From Antedon mediterranea (Eukaryota > Echinodermata > Crinoidea > Comatulida > Antedonidae), in contig NC_092670.1 of assembly GCF_964355755.1 (NCBI RefSeq), forward strand, positions 35,761,795 through 35,825,794: a stretch of 64,000 nt of DNA. Reading direction: 5' to 3'. Below the pieces are notes generated by a model. It did no database searches. It was not told where the DNA came from and saw only the letters and a list, made by a program, of their open reading frames with translations. Made by a program: the position numbers and the translations under genes. Positions 38,701 through 53,700 of the stretch are shown here, piece after piece (position 1 is the first letter of the stretch; every line of letters starts with the position of its first letter).

Positions 38701-41700
38701 TTCAGCTATTGTTCGTGATGTTATTCTGACACTTCAGATGATGAAGCCAATGAAGTCAGCAACAGCAAAGGAAATGCGACCTGTTTTAAATGGACTCACA
38801 GACTTTGCAAGACGAATGCGTGAACTTGGAAAAGAATTAGAACTCTCATCGTCAGTAGTGGTTGAACTAGTGAGTCAGAAAATCGATGCTGAATTAAGCT
38901 TCGAATACATGCGGCAGATAAAGCAAGATGAGCCGACAATACCAAGTTTGATCTCATTCTTACGAAGTGAAACGGAAGCAAGGGAACGCCGAGAGCAACC
39001 TCATATGTTTGGCGATCAAAATGCATCTACTCATCACATTACTGGACAAATTAGTACACTTAAAAATACTACCCAATTTTTACCGAAATCTAATTTTAAA
39101 GGTGCTGAAACTAGCGCGGATGATTGTCCTTTCTGCACTGACCACTCACGTCACTTAATTATAAAGTGCCCTATCTTTAACTCAAAATCTAATGAAGAGA
39201 GACGGTTAATGATAATGGAAGCTAGAAGATGTTTCCTATGTTTCCGTACAAATCACAGTGCGTTCAGATGCCCCAGACATGACAAAAAACGCTGCTCTGT
39301 GTGTCAGCTATTTCACCACCGACTGATTGCTTGCCCACCCAATCGCACTTTCAGAACTAACAACAACAACACAGATGGTTTCTGTCAAAGTCAAATGTCA
39401 CCTAAAACACAGGCGGGAGCGAACACAAATCTACGGCCAATTGTACGCCACGAAACCCAGGTAGGAACCAACTTAGGTCAGAATCCATTCATATGTTTGC
39501 CAGCATCAACCAACCAAACTGTTTCAAATATGAATTTAGATCAAACCTCAATAAATTCACCTCAGATAGCTCAAGCGGGAGCAAGCCCAAGTCTACGTCA
39601 GACTGTAGCAGGACCCAGTCAAAATCCATTCGTGTCTTTGCCTCCATCAACAAATCAGACAATTTCGAAAATGAATTCGACGAAGCATGTCGAACGCCGT
39701 CGCTATTCCCCGACTACATATGTCGAGATACAAGACAACGAGGGCAATTGGCAAAAAGCTGTCGCATTCTTTGATAGTGGTGCTGATACCACTCTGGTCA
39801 AGTGCTCCACCGCTGAAAGTCTAGGCTTAAACGGACTGCCCTTTGTATTTACTTATGGTGTGGCTGGAGGAGGCATCGTACAAGAAAACAGTGCAAGGTA
39901 TCAACTTCGAGTCAGACCACTACGGGAATTGAAAGCATACGACTTGGTCGCAATTAGTGTACAAAAGCCTGCCCATGATAGCCCATCTGTTGGAGAAGAT
40001 ATCTTTGACGAACACTCTCACTTAACGGTAGTTAAAGAACATTTGCCTGTGGAGGAAGCCGAGATTGACCTACTCATTGGATACGACTATCAAAGTCTTA
40101 CTACACCACTGAAAACAATACGTTCATTAACTGATCCTGATACATCACCAACTGTGGCAAAAAGTGCTCTAGGTTGGACAATTATCGGACAAACCATTCC
40201 AAAGCCAATTTCCAATGTCATCAGCCACATCACAAACGTAAATTTCATGGATGACTCCCAGCTTTTATATACATCCGATGTCATTGGAGTTAAACCAACA
40301 ACCTTGTGTACATGTACAGATAAGGAAATTGCTGAATCTCAGTTTATCAAACATTGTAGAAAAAATCTCCAAATAAATGAGAAGGGCCACATTACCATGG
40401 AAATGCCATGGAAGGATGGATTTCCTGAGTCTCTAGACTGTAATAGAGTACAAGCCGTGACGGGGATGATTTCACATGAGGCTAGGTTGCTAAAAAACAA
40501 GCAAATCAATGAATACAATGATGAAATTCGAGCTCTCCTTGACAATGGATTTACGCGCGAGCTCACGCCAAGTGAAGACAGAAACGTTCGTTTACTTGTT
40601 GAGGCTAACACCGGTTCAGATCCTATAGGGGCTCTTAGGATCAAAGATCGTGCGTACATGGATGATATAACCGACTCATTTACAAAACCGAATGATGCAG
40701 TTGAGGCAGTTGAGCAGGTTACTCGTATTCTAAGAAAGGGATCGTTTGAAATCAAAGTGTGGCATTCTAACCATCCGATGGTAGACCAGTGTCCTGAAGA
40801 GAAACACACACGTGTTCTAGGCCATTTGTGGAATAAGCTAGATGACACGGTAACGATTCAGCTTGATAAGTTCGATGAAGAACAGACTCCACTTACCAAA
40901 AGAAAAGTTTCCAGTCTTGTTGCCAGGTTGTGGGATCCATTACGAATGTTGAGCCCTGTGACTATTCGTTATAAAATCGGACTCCAGGAGATTTGGGCAG
41001 CTAGGCTTGATTGGGACGACGTGTTTGATGATGAGCAAACAGCTATGTGGAAGGTTTTTATAAAGGAGATGAATCATCTTTTGGGATTTGAAATTCCACG
41101 TCAGCTAACGCCTGAAGATTCTATTGCTTACCCCCAGTTACACTGTTTCAGTGATGCTAGTGAAGCTGCATTTGGTTCTGTCATCTGGCTGCGTTGGGAT
41201 ACCCCAGTAGGAGTTAAATTGACATACGTTATAGCAAAGGCTCTAGTTGGACCGTTAAAGAAAAGATCAAATATAAGTATTAAGGAAAGGCCTGTACATA
41301 AGTTGTGTTTGATTGCAACTGTGGGAGAACTTAAACACGGGTTTTCTTCTAAACAAGGAATGCTTTTATTATGTAACTACTTGAGTTGTGAACATTTAAT
41401 TACTGCATTTTAATTAAGATTCACTTTGTTGTGGTTATTTTTCGAAATCCTTTATGTACTGTGACTCAATTTGTCACGAGGCGGGAGTGTTTCGGATTTC
41501 GAACTTTGACGTTGGTGGCGTAAAGATTTGTTTTGGTGGTAAATAGAATTGTCAGCAAGATCACGCTTATTATCTAATAGTAGATACTGTATTTATCTTA
41601 TTTCCGACAGTGATACGTGGGAGTACTACGTACGTTTTATAACATTTAAGTTGTGTTAATGTTCTTGACTTTGAATATTAAAATTATTAGTTAAGCTATT

Positions 41701-44700
41701 TGTTAAGTGTTTCGATCGGCTAATTGGCCATAAGCCTGACTAGCCCTCGTGCAGTAGTTTGACTGTATGTATCTGCTACGCTGTATTTTGGGGTTGTTTG
41801 CACACGCAGCTGTGCTGCCTTGTGCGTGTTTTCATTGAGTTTATTTGTGTTTCAGACTTTACCGAAGAATAAAGAACGGGTAAAGTAACTACCACGAGTT
41901 TGTGTATCATTGTCCGGATTACATCCCAAACTACGTCCAAAGAACTTATAACACACGAATCTCCTGTTCGTCCGAAGCGCGTAACAATTTCGAAAGGCAT
42001 TGCGGGATAGAATAGAGCTATGGGTGGCGCCATTGTGAGCCATGGAGCAGAGCCATATATAGAGAGAGTTACGCTTGTGTCAAGCTAGCCGACAATAAGC
42101 CAGCCCACTTTTATTTTTCCAGCCGACAATAAGTATGAAACGCCGTTTGTGTATTTTTCACATTTTCAGTATTGCTTAAGGTTTTTATAGTATTAGAAAT
42201 TCAATATTTGTGAGAAAATGGCGGATTGCTCCTGGGAGTCACTTGGTGGGATTATACTAGGGGACCTCCTTAATCGTCAAGTATAAGTTAGAGTAGAACC
42301 GCTGGTCCTGTTTACTCAGCCCTCATCTTTTAAATCTGAGTGTAACTCAATTACGATTTTTAATATTATAGTGAAATTTGATACTGTATTTGTGAGAAAA
42401 TGGCGGATTGCTCCTGGGAGTCACTTGGTGGGATTATACTAGGGTACCTCCTTAGTCGTCCAGTATAAGTTAGGGTGGGACCACTGGTCCCGTTTACTCA
42501 GCCCTCATCTTTTAAATCTGAGTGTAACTCAATTACGATTTTTTATATAGTGAAATTTGATACTGTATTTGTGAGAAAATGGCGGATTGCTCCTGGGAGT
42601 CACTTGGTGGGATTATACTAGGGTACCTCCTTAGTCGTCCAGTATAAGTTAGAGTAGGACCGCTGGTCCCGTTTACTCAGCCCTCATCTTTTTAAATCTG
42701 ATGTTAACTCAATTACGATTTTAAATATTATAGTGAAATTTGATACTGTATTTGTGAGAAAACGGCGGATTGCTCCTGGAAATCACTCGGTGAGATTATA
42801 CTAGGATACCTCCTTAGTCGTCCAGTATAAGTTAGAGTAGGACCACTGGTCTTGTTTACTCGATCAGCCCTCATTTTTTAAATCTGAGTACAATATCTAG
42901 TTTATTTAGTTCTATTAAACTACCGTATAACCTGAGATTAAAGTAGCAGACAGATTTTAGATCATTAATATTTCAACACTTATTTTTGGTGAACTTGTAT
43001 TATTCGCAGTATTTATGACTATGCCTGAACTACATGTGAGTAGTTTTCTGATTGTGTCATTTGTGTGTTTACTTATAAGGTTACAGTTTGGTTGGTTGAT
43101 ACCAACTCATTTGAGGTAATTTGCCTCACAGTTGTGTTGTGACTGTGTTGGATACCTATCAGTGGGAAAGCCACTTCGCGTTTTGACCGTTATAATAATA
43201 ATAATTTATTTGGAGATTACACTTTTACAACAGTGGCACTCGACCAAATGGAAGGTGCATCCAAGAGAAATATACACAAAAAAAAAACATGATATAGAAA
43301 ATAACAATTACAATAAAAAGTCGACGTAGGTCAACATGTCAAAACAATTCAACTACAGTAACTACAATACCATTGAACTGACACCTAAAAATATAAAATT
43401 ACAAGGAATAAACATATAGAATAGGTAGGAACTGTACAATATAAAATGAATCGTTAAATCGTGTAAAATCGACTTACTTCCGCATTGACGATTTTGAAGC
43501 GCCACCTATCGTTGAAAACTGAAACCACGATTTTTCGTCGCCTAGCAAATAAGTGCTGTTTTATTTTAAGCTCTCATGAATATTTAAGAACCGCCCAACA
43601 TTACCTATTATGGTAAAAGCATTTCCTAATAAGTATAATTGAATAACCAATCGGTTTTCTTCAAAGAAACCGAAGCTAATACAATACATTCGGCGACTGA
43701 AGTCGGGACTCGTGAAATTTATAAATGTGGTACGATTTGACTACTGTTTTGTTGTCCATTTTCTGAATAGTCGGAGGTGCATCCCAACAAATAAAAAAAA
43801 TTATAATCAATTGTTTTATCAAGAATAATATTAGTTTAATCGAGTATGATATATTTCTATCCTGTTCAAAATGTGTTGGTGTATTCTCAGGCCTCGAAAG
43901 GTAGGTACATTTTCTAGCTGTGAGCGTGGTTTCGGCAACGCGAGACACGTGTGTTGTACTGTGTTGATGCTGATCCGATAGTCGTTAAGTTGTACTGATT
44001 ACGAGTATCATTGGTCCTGGCCGGCCTGCGATTTTTTTTTCGTACATAAGTTGGGGACCCCTCATGAAACGTCACCAAATATACATGAATAATTCATCAG
44101 TTAAATTTGTTGTTCCGTGTGCACCCAAGCGTATAGCAACAAGAAGTGATTACACGTCACAACTTACTGCGCTACGATACTTTCTACAGTAGGCCTAGGA
44201 TTCTAAGTCAATTCACGTGATTGCCTTCGCGCACTCTTCTTCACACCAAATGTGTCGAGTCGAGGCTAATCGACAGCTAGGCAAGACATTAAACTAAGTA
44301 GTAATTCATTGGACATAGCCCAAAGAAAGCTTAGACCCACAAGAATAAAGAATGTGTATAATTTGTGTACTGTATTTTTTTAATTCTGCTATTTTATTAT
44401 CAAACAATATGCATGTACTCAAAGGAACTTTAAAAATGCGCGTATATGATGAACACATGAGATGGGAAGATTTGACCCACGAGAATAAAAAATGTATTTT
44501 TGTGTAATGTTTATTGTTTAATTTTGCTGACTTATTACTCGAATTGTGTCATACCAAAGATAGTGTAACTATCTTTGGTCATACCTAACACACACACGTC
44601 ACACACACCCACACAGCTACTACTACTAGAATAGACATGGGTTTAGAGACTAAATTAGGCCTAATAGTATTAATAGAAACTATAATTTTAACACGTAATT

Positions 44701-47700
44701 CTTTAGTAATAAATTATATTAAAAACACCATAAACTAAAGGCTGATTATTTCGACAAATCCACACAAAACGCCGCTATTCTTCTATGAAATTGCACGCCG
44801 CAACAACAGCGGAGATAGGCCTAGAATCGTACCGCACTTGTGTAATCACTTCTTGTTGCTATATACGCTTGGGTGCACACGGAACAAGAAAATTTAACTG
44901 ATGAATTATTCATGTTTTTTTTGTGACGTTTCATGAGGGGTCCCCAACTTATGTACGAAAAAAAAAATCGCGGCCGGCCTAGCCTGGTGATCTGATCCCC
45001 CCCAAAAAATACTTTTTTTCAATCAGTATTAATATTATTATTTTATTTTTCATTTATTATTTGATTTATTAGGCTCAATAGATGCCTAGCTAGGCTACTA
45101 GTAGGCCTAGATTATATAAATAATAATAGCAAATACTGTAATATTAATTAATAAAATACAGCTTCCATTTGCCTTACTTTTATCAGGGAGTTGTTACAAC
45201 TCCCTGCTTTTATGTCGCCATATAATATTATAATTATATATACAACCAGACATTAACATTTTTTTTAAATAATATTTATTATTTTTTCTGACACTTTCAG
45301 GAATCGTTGATGATGCAGAGTTCTTTGTCTTTGTGACGTCAAACTGAGAGTGAAATGGATAAAAAGATGACACCGGTACCTACTGACATTGTCATACCCA
45401 AACTATAATTTAATTAGCCTATTTAAAACAAAATGTTGAATTACAAATTATATGTATGTTGCAGAGAATTTAGATGAATTACAATACAAATATTTATGTT
45501 GAATGCAAACCTACTACACTATACTCTGTAAATTATGTTATTGTCATGTGGTAGACCTTAAAAATTGAATATTTATTGTATGTTAGGCCTATTTTATATT
45601 TTATTAATACTGTATTAGTTTAATATTACTATTAATTTATATACAGGACTAGTTTGTACATGTTTTTACCCAAAAAAAATGAATAAATAATTTGTTATTT
45701 AATCTAATTGCTTGTTTGTTCATCAATAACAAAACAATTGTAAGCAAGTATATAACAGTTCTTGTTAGCCGCTTATTTCAGGTCATATTATTAATATTAG
45801 CTAGGCCCGACGCGCCCGATCACAACGTCACTAAGTGACTTTCCGCCCCTGGAACAATCGCTCGCTAAATAGGGCTAGGCCTCGGACTCGTATAAAAGCT
45901 ATTATAATAGTTATGATAAATATTCCTCAACTAAAATGTATACTGTGATAAATAAACAAGTAATAATATACGTTGTATTGGAATGTATTTATTTATATGA
46001 ATTCTTATACGCGGACAATTATAAACATCGCGTATATCGTTCGCTATAAATAAATTCATAAACACGATGACGATGTGTTTACAAAATGGCGGTTTCGCTA
46101 CTTTTCGATGGAAAATAGTGGTACCTTTAGTTTGAATAGTCGGAGCTGCATCCCAACCACCGAATTTTGTATCTTAATATCGTATTCTGTAGATTATTAA
46201 TTTTTCTAACAGGGATTTTAAATTCAGGACTGTTCAATTTTTCTAAATATTTTATTTTAACGATTTTCTAGGGTACAATTTCGGAAAAAAGACATTGGTT
46301 GATTTTGCCGTTAAATTACAGATTATCGTTTTGTTCAAATACATTTAATTTTACATGACAATATATTAAAACCATTTATGAATTTATTTCACTAACAATA
46401 TTTTTCCGATAATCAGCTAAATTTACAAATATTGTGTTTTTCCAACACCCTAAAATTTAGCAATTTTGAACTAAATTAAAAAAGTAGGGCGCCCTCTCCG
46501 AGTCGAAATTTGACACGATTTGTCGACTGGCTGTCCCACTGCTATAGAAGGCAGGAGAGATCAAAATTCACGGTATGCATACATATCACTACAGTGGTAA
46601 AACATAAGCTTTGTATTAATTAAACAAAATAGTAGTAGCCATTATACAATAAAGGATCTCTTATATTAAAGGATAATTATAATCACATTTTTGTAATTTT
46701 AAACCAATATATTACAGTACTTTGTTATTCGTTTTGCTAATAATAATACCTTTTATTATAGCAACCTGTTTCTATGAATAAAGTTTGATTCAAGTAACTT
46801 GTTTTCGTGATTCGTAATTCCTGCCTGTACAACCATCCACAGACAAAGAAGGGGGTGTAAGACCATCCACAGACAAAGAAGGGGGTGTAAGACCATCCAC
46901 AGACAAAGAAGGGGGTGTAAGACCATCCACACACAAAGAAGGGGGTATAAGACCATCCACAGACAAAGAAAGGGGAAGGCCATCTACAGACAAAGAAGGG
47001 GGTGTAGGACCATCCACAGACAAAGAAGGGGGTGTAAGACCATCCACAGACAAAGAAGGGGGTGTAAGACCATCCACAGACAAATAAGGGGGCGTAGGAC
47101 CCTCCACAGACAAAGAAGGGGATGTAAGACCATCCACTGACAAAGAAGGGGGTATAGGACCACTTACAGACAAAGAAGGGGGTATAAGACCATCCACAGA
47201 CAAAGAAGGGGGTGTAAGACCATCCACAGACAAAGAAGGGGGTGTAAGACCATCCACACACAAAGAAGGGGGTATAAGACCATCCACAGACAAAGAAATG
47301 GGTGTAAGGCCATCTACAGACAAAGAAGGGGGGCGTAGGACCCCCCACAGACAAGGAGGGGGGTGTAAGACCATCCAATGACAAAGAAGGGGTATAGGAC
47401 CACTTACAGACAAAGAAGGGGGTATAAGACCATCCACAGACAAAGAAGGGGTGTAAGACCATCCACAGACAAAGAAGGGGGTGTAAGACCATCCACACAC
47501 AAAGAAGGGGGTATAAGACCATCCACAGACCAAGAAGGGGGCGTAGGACCCTCCACAGACAAAGAAGGGGGTGTAAGACCATCCACTGACAAAGAAGGGG
47601 GTATAGGACCACTTACAGACAAAGAAGGGGGTATAAGACCATCCATAGACAAAAAAGGGGGTGTAAGACCATCCACAGACCAAGAAGGGGGCGTAGGACC

Positions 47701-50700
47701 CTCCACAGACAAAGAAGGGGGTGTAAGACCATCCACTGACAAAGAAGGGGGTATAGGACCACTTACAGACAAAGAAGGGGGTATAAGACCATCCACAGAC
47801 AAAGAAGGGGGTGTAGGACCATCCACAGACAAAGAAGGGGGTGTAGGACCATCCACAGACAAAGAAGGGGATGTAGGACCATCCACAGACAAAGAATGGG
47901 GTATAAGACCATTCACAGACAAAGAAGGGGTATAAGACCATCGAAAGAGAAAGAAGGGGGTGTAAGACCATCCACAGACAAAGAAGGGGTGTAAGACCAT
48001 CCACACACAAAGAAAAAGGTGTAAGACCATCCACACACAAAAAAAGGGGTGTAATACCATCCACACACAAAAAAAAGGGGTGTAATACCATCCACAGACA
48101 AAGAAAAGGGTGTAATACCATCAACAGACAAAGAAAAGGGTGTAATACCATCAACAGACAAAGCAAAGGGTGTAATACCATCAACAGGCACAGAAGGGGG
48201 TATAAGACCATCCACAGACAAAAAAGGGGGTGTAAGACCATCCACAGACCAAGAAGGGGGCGTAGGACCCTCCACAGACAAAGAAGGGGGTGTAAGACCA
48301 TCCACTGACAAAGAAGGGGGTATAGGACCACTTACAGACAAAGAAGGGGGTATAAGACCATCCACAGACAAAGAAGGGGGTGTAGGACCATCCACAGACA
48401 AAGAAGGGGGTGTAGGACCATCCACAGACAAAGAAGGGGATGTAGGACCATCCACAGACAAAGAATGGGGTATAAGACCATTCAAAGAAAAAGAAGGGGT
48501 ATAAGACCATCGAAAGAGAAAGAAGGGGGTGTAAGACCATCCACAGACAAAGAAGGGGTGTAAGACCATCCACACACAAAGAAAAAGGTGTAAGACCATC
48601 CACACACGAAAAAAAGGGGTGTACTACCATCCACACACAAAAAAAGGGGTGTAATACCATCCACAGACAAAGAAAAGGGTGTAATACCATCAACAGACAA
48701 AGAAAAGTATAAGTATGGTATAAGTGCCCAACTCATAAAATCTGCTTCCCCGTTTATTTTAAAACCTTTATTGCATATTATTAATACGTCATTATCATCG
48801 GGCTGTGTCCCGGCTGATATAAAAATTGCTAAAGTTATCCCGGTATTTAAGAATGGTGACATCTCCGATATAAATAATTATCGGCCTATTTCCATTTTAC
48901 CTTTTTTTTCCAAAATATTTGAGAGGATTGTGTATGATCAAACGATTTGTTACCTCTCAAAATATAACGTACTGAGTAAAACACAGTATGGATTTAGACA
49001 ACACCATTCAACTAGTCATGCTTTAATACAATCGATTGAAAAAATCACAAACGCTATTGAGAATAAAGAGTTCACACTAGGAGTTTTCCTTGATTTATCA
49101 AAAGCGTTTGATACAATCGATCATGATGTATTATTAGATAAGTTAAGATTTTATGGTATAAGAGGAGTTCCGCTAAACTGGTTCTCAAACTATCTTAAAA
49201 AAAGACTACAATACACATTTATTGTTAATACTGCATCTAGTAAAATGACAGTAAACACTGGAGTTCCTCAGGGATCCATATTGGGTCCATTATTATTTCT
49301 TATATTCATTAATGATATTAGTCTAGCATGTAACCATGTAGACATGATTATGTATGCAGATGACACAAATGTGTTTTATAGTCACAATGATATTACTCAA
49401 GCTTTTGATACAATGAACCAGGAGTTATCTATACTTTCGGACTGGTTTATTGCTAACAAATTAACGCTAAATGTAAACAAATCAAAATATGTTATATTTA
49501 AGGCTAGAAATAAGTCAGCTGACACTACCTCACTAGAATTGAGGATGGGAAATGAATGTATAGTAAAAGCTACTGAAGTTAAATTTCTAGGCTTATTTCT
49601 GGATGAAACTTTATCGTTTAATTTTCATGTAAATGAGGTAGCAAACAGTATTTCTAGAATAATTGGTGTCTTAAACAAAGTGAAGTCTATGTTATCAAGT
49701 AAAATCTTGTTAACGGTATACAATGCACTTATATTACCTAGAATAACGTATGCTATCACAGTATGGGGTGCTACTTCTGCTACAAACTTAAACCGTATAC
49801 ATATTCTCCAGAAAAAAGCACTTAGAAATATTTGTCATGTTCATTTTATGCATCCTTCTCATCCACTTTTTATTTCAACCCAAACATTAAATATTTTTGA
49901 CCTTTATACGAAACACACTGCTATATTTATGTATCAATATAAACATAATCTATTACCTGAATCATTTAATAACTTATTTAGTACATCTGCCTCATTCCAT
50001 AATTACTCAACTAGAAACAGGTCAAACTACTGTCCACAACTAAAACGCACCAAAGTCGGACAGCAATGTATTTCCTACCAAGGAACACATATTTGGAACA
50101 ATTTAACAGACTATATAAAACAATCCCCCACTTTAAGTTTGTTTAAACAGAGATTAAAGCAATATTATAACAATAGAAATATTTAAGTTAAGTAAATCAC
50201 ATTATGTTATTTTGGTTTGTTCTTTTTGTTTGTACTAATTGTTTGATCTTTTTGTTAGGGTTACATGCTTAAAGCACTTGTGCTTATTTTGTATCCCATT
50301 CCATTATCTTATTATTTGTATTGTATTTGTATATGTTTTTATTTTGATTATGGAATAAAAATGTCGATGAATTGAATTGAAAAGGGTGTAATACCATCAA
50401 CAGACAAAGCAAAGGGTGTAATACCATCAACAGGCACAGAAGGGGGTATAATACCGTCCACAGACAAAGAAAGGGGTGTAAGACCATCCACAGACAAAGA
50501 AGGGGGTGTAGGACCGTCCACAGACAAAGAAGGGGGTGTAAGACCATCCACTGACAAAGAAAGGGTATAGGACCACTTACAGACAAAGAAGGGGGTATAA
50601 GACCAGCTACAGACAAAGAAGGGGGTGTAGGACCATCCACAGACAAAGAAGGAAGTGTAGGACCATTCACAGACAAAGAAGGGGTGGAAGACCATCTACA

Positions 50701-53700
50701 TACAAAGAAAGGGGTGTAAGACCATCCACACATAAAAAAAGGGGTGTAATACCATCAACACGCACAGAAGGGGGTGTAAGACCATCCACAGACAAAGAAG
50801 GGGGTATAAGACCATCCACAGACAAAGAATGGGGTATAAGACCATCCACAGACAAAGAATGGGGTATAAGACCATCTACAGACAAAGAAGGAGGGGTAGG
50901 ACCATATTAACCGAGGAAGCATACAAAAAGAAGATACAATCAAAATACCACTTGGAAAACAATACATTGTAGAATAACTGAGGCTTAATTGTTGAAATAT
51001 AAAGGGTTCTTTGTAAGGTCATTAATAATTATTGATATAAACACGATCATCATAGTTTTCATTTGACATTCAAATACAGTCTATCTCGAAAAGAAGCTCA
51101 TACTATCACCTTTTCGAGATTTTACGGTATTCCATAACATGTATGTTATTTCCTCTGTCAAACTATTAAAACTTTTAGCGAATCAGAAGGTGCCAACATC
51201 ATTGAACTAATGGTACCACCAAGCACAATGTTTACCAATTCTATGTACTATATACAATTTAAGTCCATTAATCATTTAATATAATTACGCCTATCAGGTC
51301 AAAGTTCAAAGACAAACAAAAACCACATACAGTATATTCACCTAATTAAAAATTAATAAATAAATGTCAAAGGTCATAAATTGTATTTCCGGTCATTTTA
51401 TGTGAAAATGTTTCATTACTACAAATATAAATGTTTTTATTCTGAACAAAATGACACCAAAATCGATTGAAAAAGACCAGTAGTTACAGAGATATACAAA
51501 TACGAGGTCAAAGGTCAAACTGAAAGAAACGTCATTTCCGGTCATTTTTGGACGAAAATTTTCATTAGAGCAAATAGAAATATATAGTTTGTGAACAATT
51601 TGAGACCATAATTAAGTCTCTAATGTGTATAGTTGCCAAGATATGAACATTTTTTGTTTTTATGGTGGCCATTTTGAAATCAAGATGGCCGCCATACCGG
51701 ACGTTGGACACTTGGCACCCCCCGATATTTTGAATCTATATACATTAAAGAAACTTTGTGCCAAGTTTCATGCTTTGGTAATAAAATGCACAGCTCATGT
51801 CATTAACTGCTCTACTATGAAGAAAATGATAATGTGGGCCTAGACATTGATGAATCCCAAGACGAAAATGGCATGATTGATTTTATGCGACAATGACATC
51901 TCTCCAAGTCATTCCCCACCCCACATAACACCACCCCCCCCCAACATAACACCCCCCCAACATAACCCCCCCCCCCCACCACATAACCCCTCCCCCACCC
52001 TGACTCCCTACCCTAGCTGGTATCTCCTTTTCTACTTGTAGGTTACTAACACTCCCAAATAGGATATTGCAGGTTGACACCCAAATAAGATCTTCAAGAA
52101 ATGAGCCCTATATACTCTTATTTTACCAATTTCAAAATGGCCACTAAAATCCCCCGGGGGAAGGGATTCTTGTAAATTTTGTCGTCCTCATTCCCGAACA
52201 TCAGTCGGACAACATATTAAAATTAATTGCAATAGTCCCATGGGAAGTGGTCGTTGCTAAGGTGTGAATGTAGTCAACTGGTTACATTTTATATTAATTG
52301 TATGGTGTAAAAGTGGAGCTCCACTCAGAAAATTACTATTTTTCATACATTTCAACTATTATTTAAAAATATCATCCCTTATACTTCATATTTTTTTGAA
52401 ATTTTTTTCAATGAGTACGATTTTCTTGAAAATCACGCCTTTTTGCATTTTGGGGGGGGGGGGGGGGATACCTTGTAATTTCCTATTCTTTTACATGCAA
52501 AAGGGGGGTATATTTGAATAATCCTAAAAAATTCATTTCTTCACCAAAACAAAAATGTAAAATGTATATTTATGTAATTTTTCCAGATCTTTCTATTTCT
52601 GGTATTTTTATCACGTATACATTGCGCAATTTTGCGTAAATAGACACTTTCCCCCGTTCGGGTCCAATTGGGTTTTTTATTTTGCTAGGGAGTACGATCA
52701 CGTGACATTTTTCCCAATCACACTACTGCAGCTGCTGGCGATCTGTTATTTTGTCGCGATGTTATTTTTGACGGGCGAAAAGTATATTAAAACATTCTGA
52801 ATATGACCATATTATGTTTCACAGTGTAATAATGTGATTATGAGACTATTACTAAAATGTCAAATTTAACGAGATTTGAGAAAGACGTGGCTATATATTC
52901 AATAAAGCTAGGCCTAGGCCTAGGCCTACTAGAGTGTAGGTATGTACCGTTGCTGCTTGGCCTCTAGCTAGGCTAGGCTGACAGCAGTGAAGTTTGTTTT
53001 GTTGGCACCCGACATTGGCCTACCCATGGGCCATGATAGGGTGCCTGAATAGTTGCTTTTCAGTCAGGTCTAAGCTTGCACATCGCTTTACTACTCTTTA
53101 CTACTATTGTTCTGTATAGGATTTTGTGTTTCACAATTCTTAATGTGCGAGAAAACCCAGGAACGATAAATGGGGCGAAACGACCATGCCTATGAATACA
53201 TAGTCTTCTAGACAAAAATTCAAGGCTAGCTTGGCTGAGCAGACGGCTTAGCTAGGCCTAGCCCTAGCTTAAAGTTAAAAGCAATCTGATAAGATTATTA
53301 TGCTGTTGTTGTACAGTGAAAATCATGAGGTTACATGTAAATTATACTGACATTCTTATCGGAAATATTACTTAGGCCTAAACAAATCGTATTAATTGTG
53401 TGTATAAAATTTATTCCCCATTTTTCGACACATAATTTACCAAAGGGGAGACATTTCATCAATGCGTTGACCGGCGACTAAAACGCGTCAGTCGCTAAGT
53501 GTAACGCGTTTCGCGACGTATTGTAAACTAATAACCCCTAAGTTACTGAAAAACTGTAATTTGTTAAAAAACACTATTTTCTGACCGATTTTTTAGAAAT
53601 GAGTTTTTGGAAAATATTTCAGTATTTTTCCATTTTTTTTTTATGTAATCACTTTCAATTAAACATACTTAAACATAATATAAGCTGAGAAAGTCTGAGT

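Larger units (their letters stand above)
37548..41921 (+). mobile_element. Internally deleted BEL/Pao LTR retrotransposon, 4374 bp
   Basis: LTRs at 37548-37981 and 41488-41921 are both 434 bp and differ at 4 positions. CATCC (37543-37547 and 41922-41926) is a 5-bp target duplication. A purine tract (GAGGCGGGAG) precedes the 3' LTR. One long gag-pol-derived ORF lies between, but most of RT, the end of RNase H and all of the integrase are missing. It is opposite in orientation to the host lipoxygenase gene. Confidence 0.94.

Noticed and set aside
43676-43948. Minus-strand 90-codon ORF
   Set aside because: No recognisable domain, low complexity, no splice or start support. It lies in lipoxygenase intron 1.
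43740-46160. Paired GAATAGTCGGAG.TGCATCCC segments (43769 and 46135) as ends of one element
   Set aside because: They are in direct orientation, short, and no other boundary feature was found.
46737-48862. Several overlapping minus-strand ORFs of 126-513 codons (SVDGLTPP-type repeats)
   Set aside because: They are translations of the 30-bp array in all three frames. A stop-free unit divisible by three opens every frame, and no start context, splice structure or domain supports a protein.
51900-51990. Functional G-quadruplex promoter
   Set aside because: The C-runs here and the 16-G run at 52452-52467 are simple-sequence tracts with no gene start nearby.
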